From Pseudomonadota bacterium (lineage in GTDB: Bacteria > Pseudomonadota > Gammaproteobacteria > Steroidobacterales > Steroidobacteraceae): 64,000 nucleotides of DNA. The notes beneath the pieces are model-generated. The model searched no databases. It was not told the DNA's origin and was given only the letters and a program-made list of their open reading frames with translations. The DNA is taken from positions 1-64,000 of the forward strand of contig JAFAEQ010000073.1 in NCBI GenBank assembly GCA_023423935.1, written 5' to 3'. Below are positions 62,322 to 64,000 of the stretch, one piece after another. Every line of letters starts with the position of its first letter. Position 1 is the first letter of the stretch. The position numbers and the translations under genes are program-made.

Positions 62322-62588
62322 ATGGGCATCATTATCTGGTTGATCGTTGGCGGCGTCGTTGGCTGGCTTGCAAGCATCATCATGCGCACCAATGCGCAGC
62401 AAGGCATTCTGCTCAACATTGTCGTCGGTATCGTCGGCGCATTGCTGGCCGGCTTCATCATTTCGCCGATGCTCGGCATCGGTACCATCAACGAGGGCGT
62501 AACTCTGGCGACGTTCCTGGTTTCACTCGGCGGAGCGATCATTCTGCTCGCCATCGTGAATCTGTTCCGTCGTGGATCGGTTCGCTGA
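62322..62588 (+). CDS. GlsB/YeaQ/YmgE family membrane protein
   Basis: An 88-residue protein with three transmembrane helices and glycine motifs (IIIWLIVGGVVGWLASIIM, NIVVGIVGALLAGFI, VSLGGAIILLAIVNLF) typical of the transglycosylase-associated GlsB/YeaQ/YmgE family, often induced by envelope or general stress. The start at 62322 has GAGGAGAGG upstream. A hairpin (GCCGCGG/CGCGGC) lies about 30 nt after the stop without a T-run. Confidence 0.9.
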   Translation: MGIIIWLIVGGVVGWLASIIMRTNAQQGILLNIVVGIVGALLAGFIISPMLGIGTINEGVTLATFLVSLGGAIILLAIVNLFRRGSVR

Positions 62589-62830
62589 TCCTTCGGTCTG
62601 CTGGCGGATGCCGCGGTCCTCGCGGCGTCCGTTGCAGATCGGTTAATAACAAGAACGAAGAGTTCTTTCCCCTCCCTTAGCCTCTGGTCGAATTGCCCGT
62701 TGTGGCTGCACCCTGCATGCTGTGCATGGCGGCGGTCCGACTGCCTATAGTGGCGCCTGTTGGCGCCGTGGAACCGCTCGTTGCGGATCAAATCCAATCG
62801 GCACTCCTTTCATCTGCCATGGGGAAAAGA

Positions 62831-64000
62831 ATGACCAAGCGTCCCGCTGTTCTGACTTCCGTTGTCGCGATCGGTTGGGGGCTCCTGCTGCCCGCCGCAA
62901 GCGTACTTGCAGCGGACGCCGCCGCGGGTAAGACGTTTTTCCGACAACAGTGCGCGCTGTGCCACACCGCCGAGCCCGACGATAACGGCGGTGGGCAGGG
63001 CCCCAGTCTGCGTGGCGTCGTGGGCCGGCGTGCAGCATCCGATCCCCACTTCACCTATACGCCGGCGCTGAAGGCTTCTGACCTCACTTGGGATCCCGCC
63101 ACGCTCGATCGCTTTCTGGCCTCGCCCACGACGGTAGTGCCGGGCACGAGCATGGTCATTCCGGTCACGAACGAAGCGGATCGCGCGAATGTGATCGCGT
63201 ATCTGCAGACGACTTCTGCACGCCCGCAGGCGGCAGCGGCTCAGCCCAAGGGCAGAACGGGTGATTGGGTCAACGACAAGCCAGGACAGAACCACCACAT
63301 CACGGTCCAGGATCTGCCGCAGCCGTTTGCGACACCGTCTGCTCGCAACAACCCGCGGGTGGTGGCCAAGCCCGAGAACGCGACACTGGCCGTGCCGGAG
63401 GGGTTCCAGGTCAACGTATTCACGAACGAGGTGAGCGGGCCGCGGCAGTTGGTCGTGGCTCCCAACGGGGATGTCTTCGTAGCCGAGACGGCGAGCGGTC
63501 GGATCAAGGCGATCCGCCCGACGGCGGACGGCAGTCATGCGTCTCAGAGCGAAACCTACGTGGAGGGTCTGCACGGGCCGTTCGGACTCGCTTTCCAGCC
63601 GGCCAAAAAACCGAAGTGGCTGTACGTCGCCGAGGTCAATCGCGTCGTTCGGTATCCCTACAAGAACGGTGACTTGAAAGCACGCGGCGAAGCCGAGGTC
63701 GTCGTGCCCGAGCTTGCACCGCAATCCGCCGGCGGCCATACGACGCGGGGTCTCGCGTTCTCGCCCGATGGCAAACGGATGTACGTGTCCGTGGGCTCGC
63801 GCGGCAATGTCGGCGAGAACATGTCGAAGAAGACTCCTGAGGAGGTGCGCGCCTGGGAGGCCGCTCATGGCATGGGTGCGACGTGGGACGGTGAGACGAA
63901 TCGTGCCGCTGTATTGGTGTTCGATGCGAAATCACCGGGTACAGCCAAGCAGTTCGCGACAGGCATTCGCAACTGCGTGGGGCTGAGCGTTCAGCCCGCA
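62831..64000 (+). CDS. Cytochrome c-sorbosone dehydrogenase fusion (3' end outside window)
   Basis: An open frame of 390 codons running to the window end. Residues 1-28 are a signal peptide. Residues about 30-140 form a class I cytochrome c with the heme motif C41-A-L-C44-H45 and a likely axial Met in GTSMVIPV. From about residue 185 a beta-propeller of the glucose/L-sorbosone dehydrogenase family begins (PEGFQVNVFTNEVSGPRQLVVAPNGDVFVAE, GPFGLAFQP, TRGLAFSPDGKRMYVSVGSRGNVGE). Such proteins oxidise sugars with PQQ in the periplasm, passing electrons to heme. ATG at 62819 is also possible. The C-terminus is missing. Confidence 0.9.
   Translation, partial: MTKRPAVLTSVVAIGWGLLLPAASVLAADAAAGKTFFRQQCALCHTAEPDDNGGGQGPSLRGVVGRRAASDPHFTYTPALKASDLTWDPATLDRFLASPTTVVPGTSMVIPVTNEADRANVIAYLQTTSARPQAAAAQPKGRTGDWVNDKPGQNHHITVQDLPQPFATPSARNNPRVVAKPENATLAVPEGFQVNVFTNEVSGPRQLVVAPNGDVFVAETASGRIKAIRPTADGSHASQSETYVEGLHGPFGLAFQPAKKPKWLYVAEVNRVVRYPYKNGDLKARGEAEVVVPELAPQSAGGHTTRGLAFSPDGKRMYVSVGSRGNVGENMSKKTPEEVRAWEAAHGMGATWDGETNRAAVLVFDAKSPGTAKQFATGIRNCVGLSVQPA

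Overview
This 64 kb window has high G+C content and dense coding, and it looks like a chromosome segment of a gammaproteobacterium close to Steroidobacteraceae, Nevskiales or Xanthomonadales. The order is inferred from the gene families present (DUF3187, a DUF6763-like protein, HtpX, an OmpA/DUF4398 protein, a proline-rich molybdenum-cofactor cluster) and was not confirmed by any search. The window starts inside a 23S rRNA gene. A 5S gene and a strong terminator follow, then about 1.4 kb with little convincing coding content. No tRNA genes, phage structural genes, transposases or CRISPR arrays were seen.

Layout. At 2.8-7.8 kb lie a small lipoprotein, an alpha/beta hydrolase overlapping a Tat-exported PhoX-type protein, and a DUF3187 outer-membrane protein. 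At 7.9-13.7 kb are an FAD-linked hydroxyacid dehydrogenase, a membrane TPR protein, a CPD photolyase, HtpX, and an acidic protein with a poly-Asp/Glu tail. At 14-18.6 kb proB and proA, the first two enzymes of proline synthesis, are separated by a 2 kb divergent block (small membrane protein, SDR, hydrolase). An OmpA-family protein follows. At 20.5-29.8 kb is a molybdenum-cofactor and molybdate region. It holds MoaE-MoeB-rhodanese and MobA-MoaD fusion proteins, moaC, moaA and moeA on the minus strand, then three tandem paralogues of a small secreted two-cysteine protein, then divergent modB and modC with no modA beside them.

At 29.8-34.4 kb are mmsA, a GxxExxY-type PD-(D/E)XK gene bracketed by perfect inverted repeats, an Lrp regulator divergent from alanine dehydrogenase, and a rhomboid protease. 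At 34.7-40.1 kb are an MFS-acyltransferase fusion, a secreted protein, and an arginase/ornithine cyclodeaminase operon divergent from a second Lrp regulator. These two enzymes would convert arginine to proline. At 40.6-45.6 kb are a subclass B3 metallo-beta-lactamase, a CGYC thioredoxin, transaldolase, a Gfo/Idh/MocA oxidoreductase and a GH43 lipoprotein. At 45.8-64 kb are a zinc-binding peptidase-like protein, an esterase, a fructosamine-kinase-like protein, a DUF4382 lipoprotein, two hybrid histidine kinases, an aldo/keto reductase, a CPBP protease, a LysE exporter, a GlsB-type protein and a cytochrome c-sorbosone dehydrogenase fusion cut off by the window end.

The most unusual content is in the intergenic DNA. 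Family A (GCCGCAAAGACCGC) occurs in inverted orientation at three convergent gene junctions, starting within about 3-15 nt of the flanking stop codons, and one of the three encloses the GxxExxY nuclease-like gene. Family B/C (TCATCAC heptamers, CACAGAG words, CCACGGGG words) forms a three-unit tandem array before the beta-lactamase and a smaller patch inside the molybdenum-cofactor operon. A third family is a roughly 100 bp element with 14 bp terminal inverted repeats and a conserved internal hairpin, present in two copies 29 kb apart. A palindromic insertion also appears to lie in frame within the MobA-MoaD linker.
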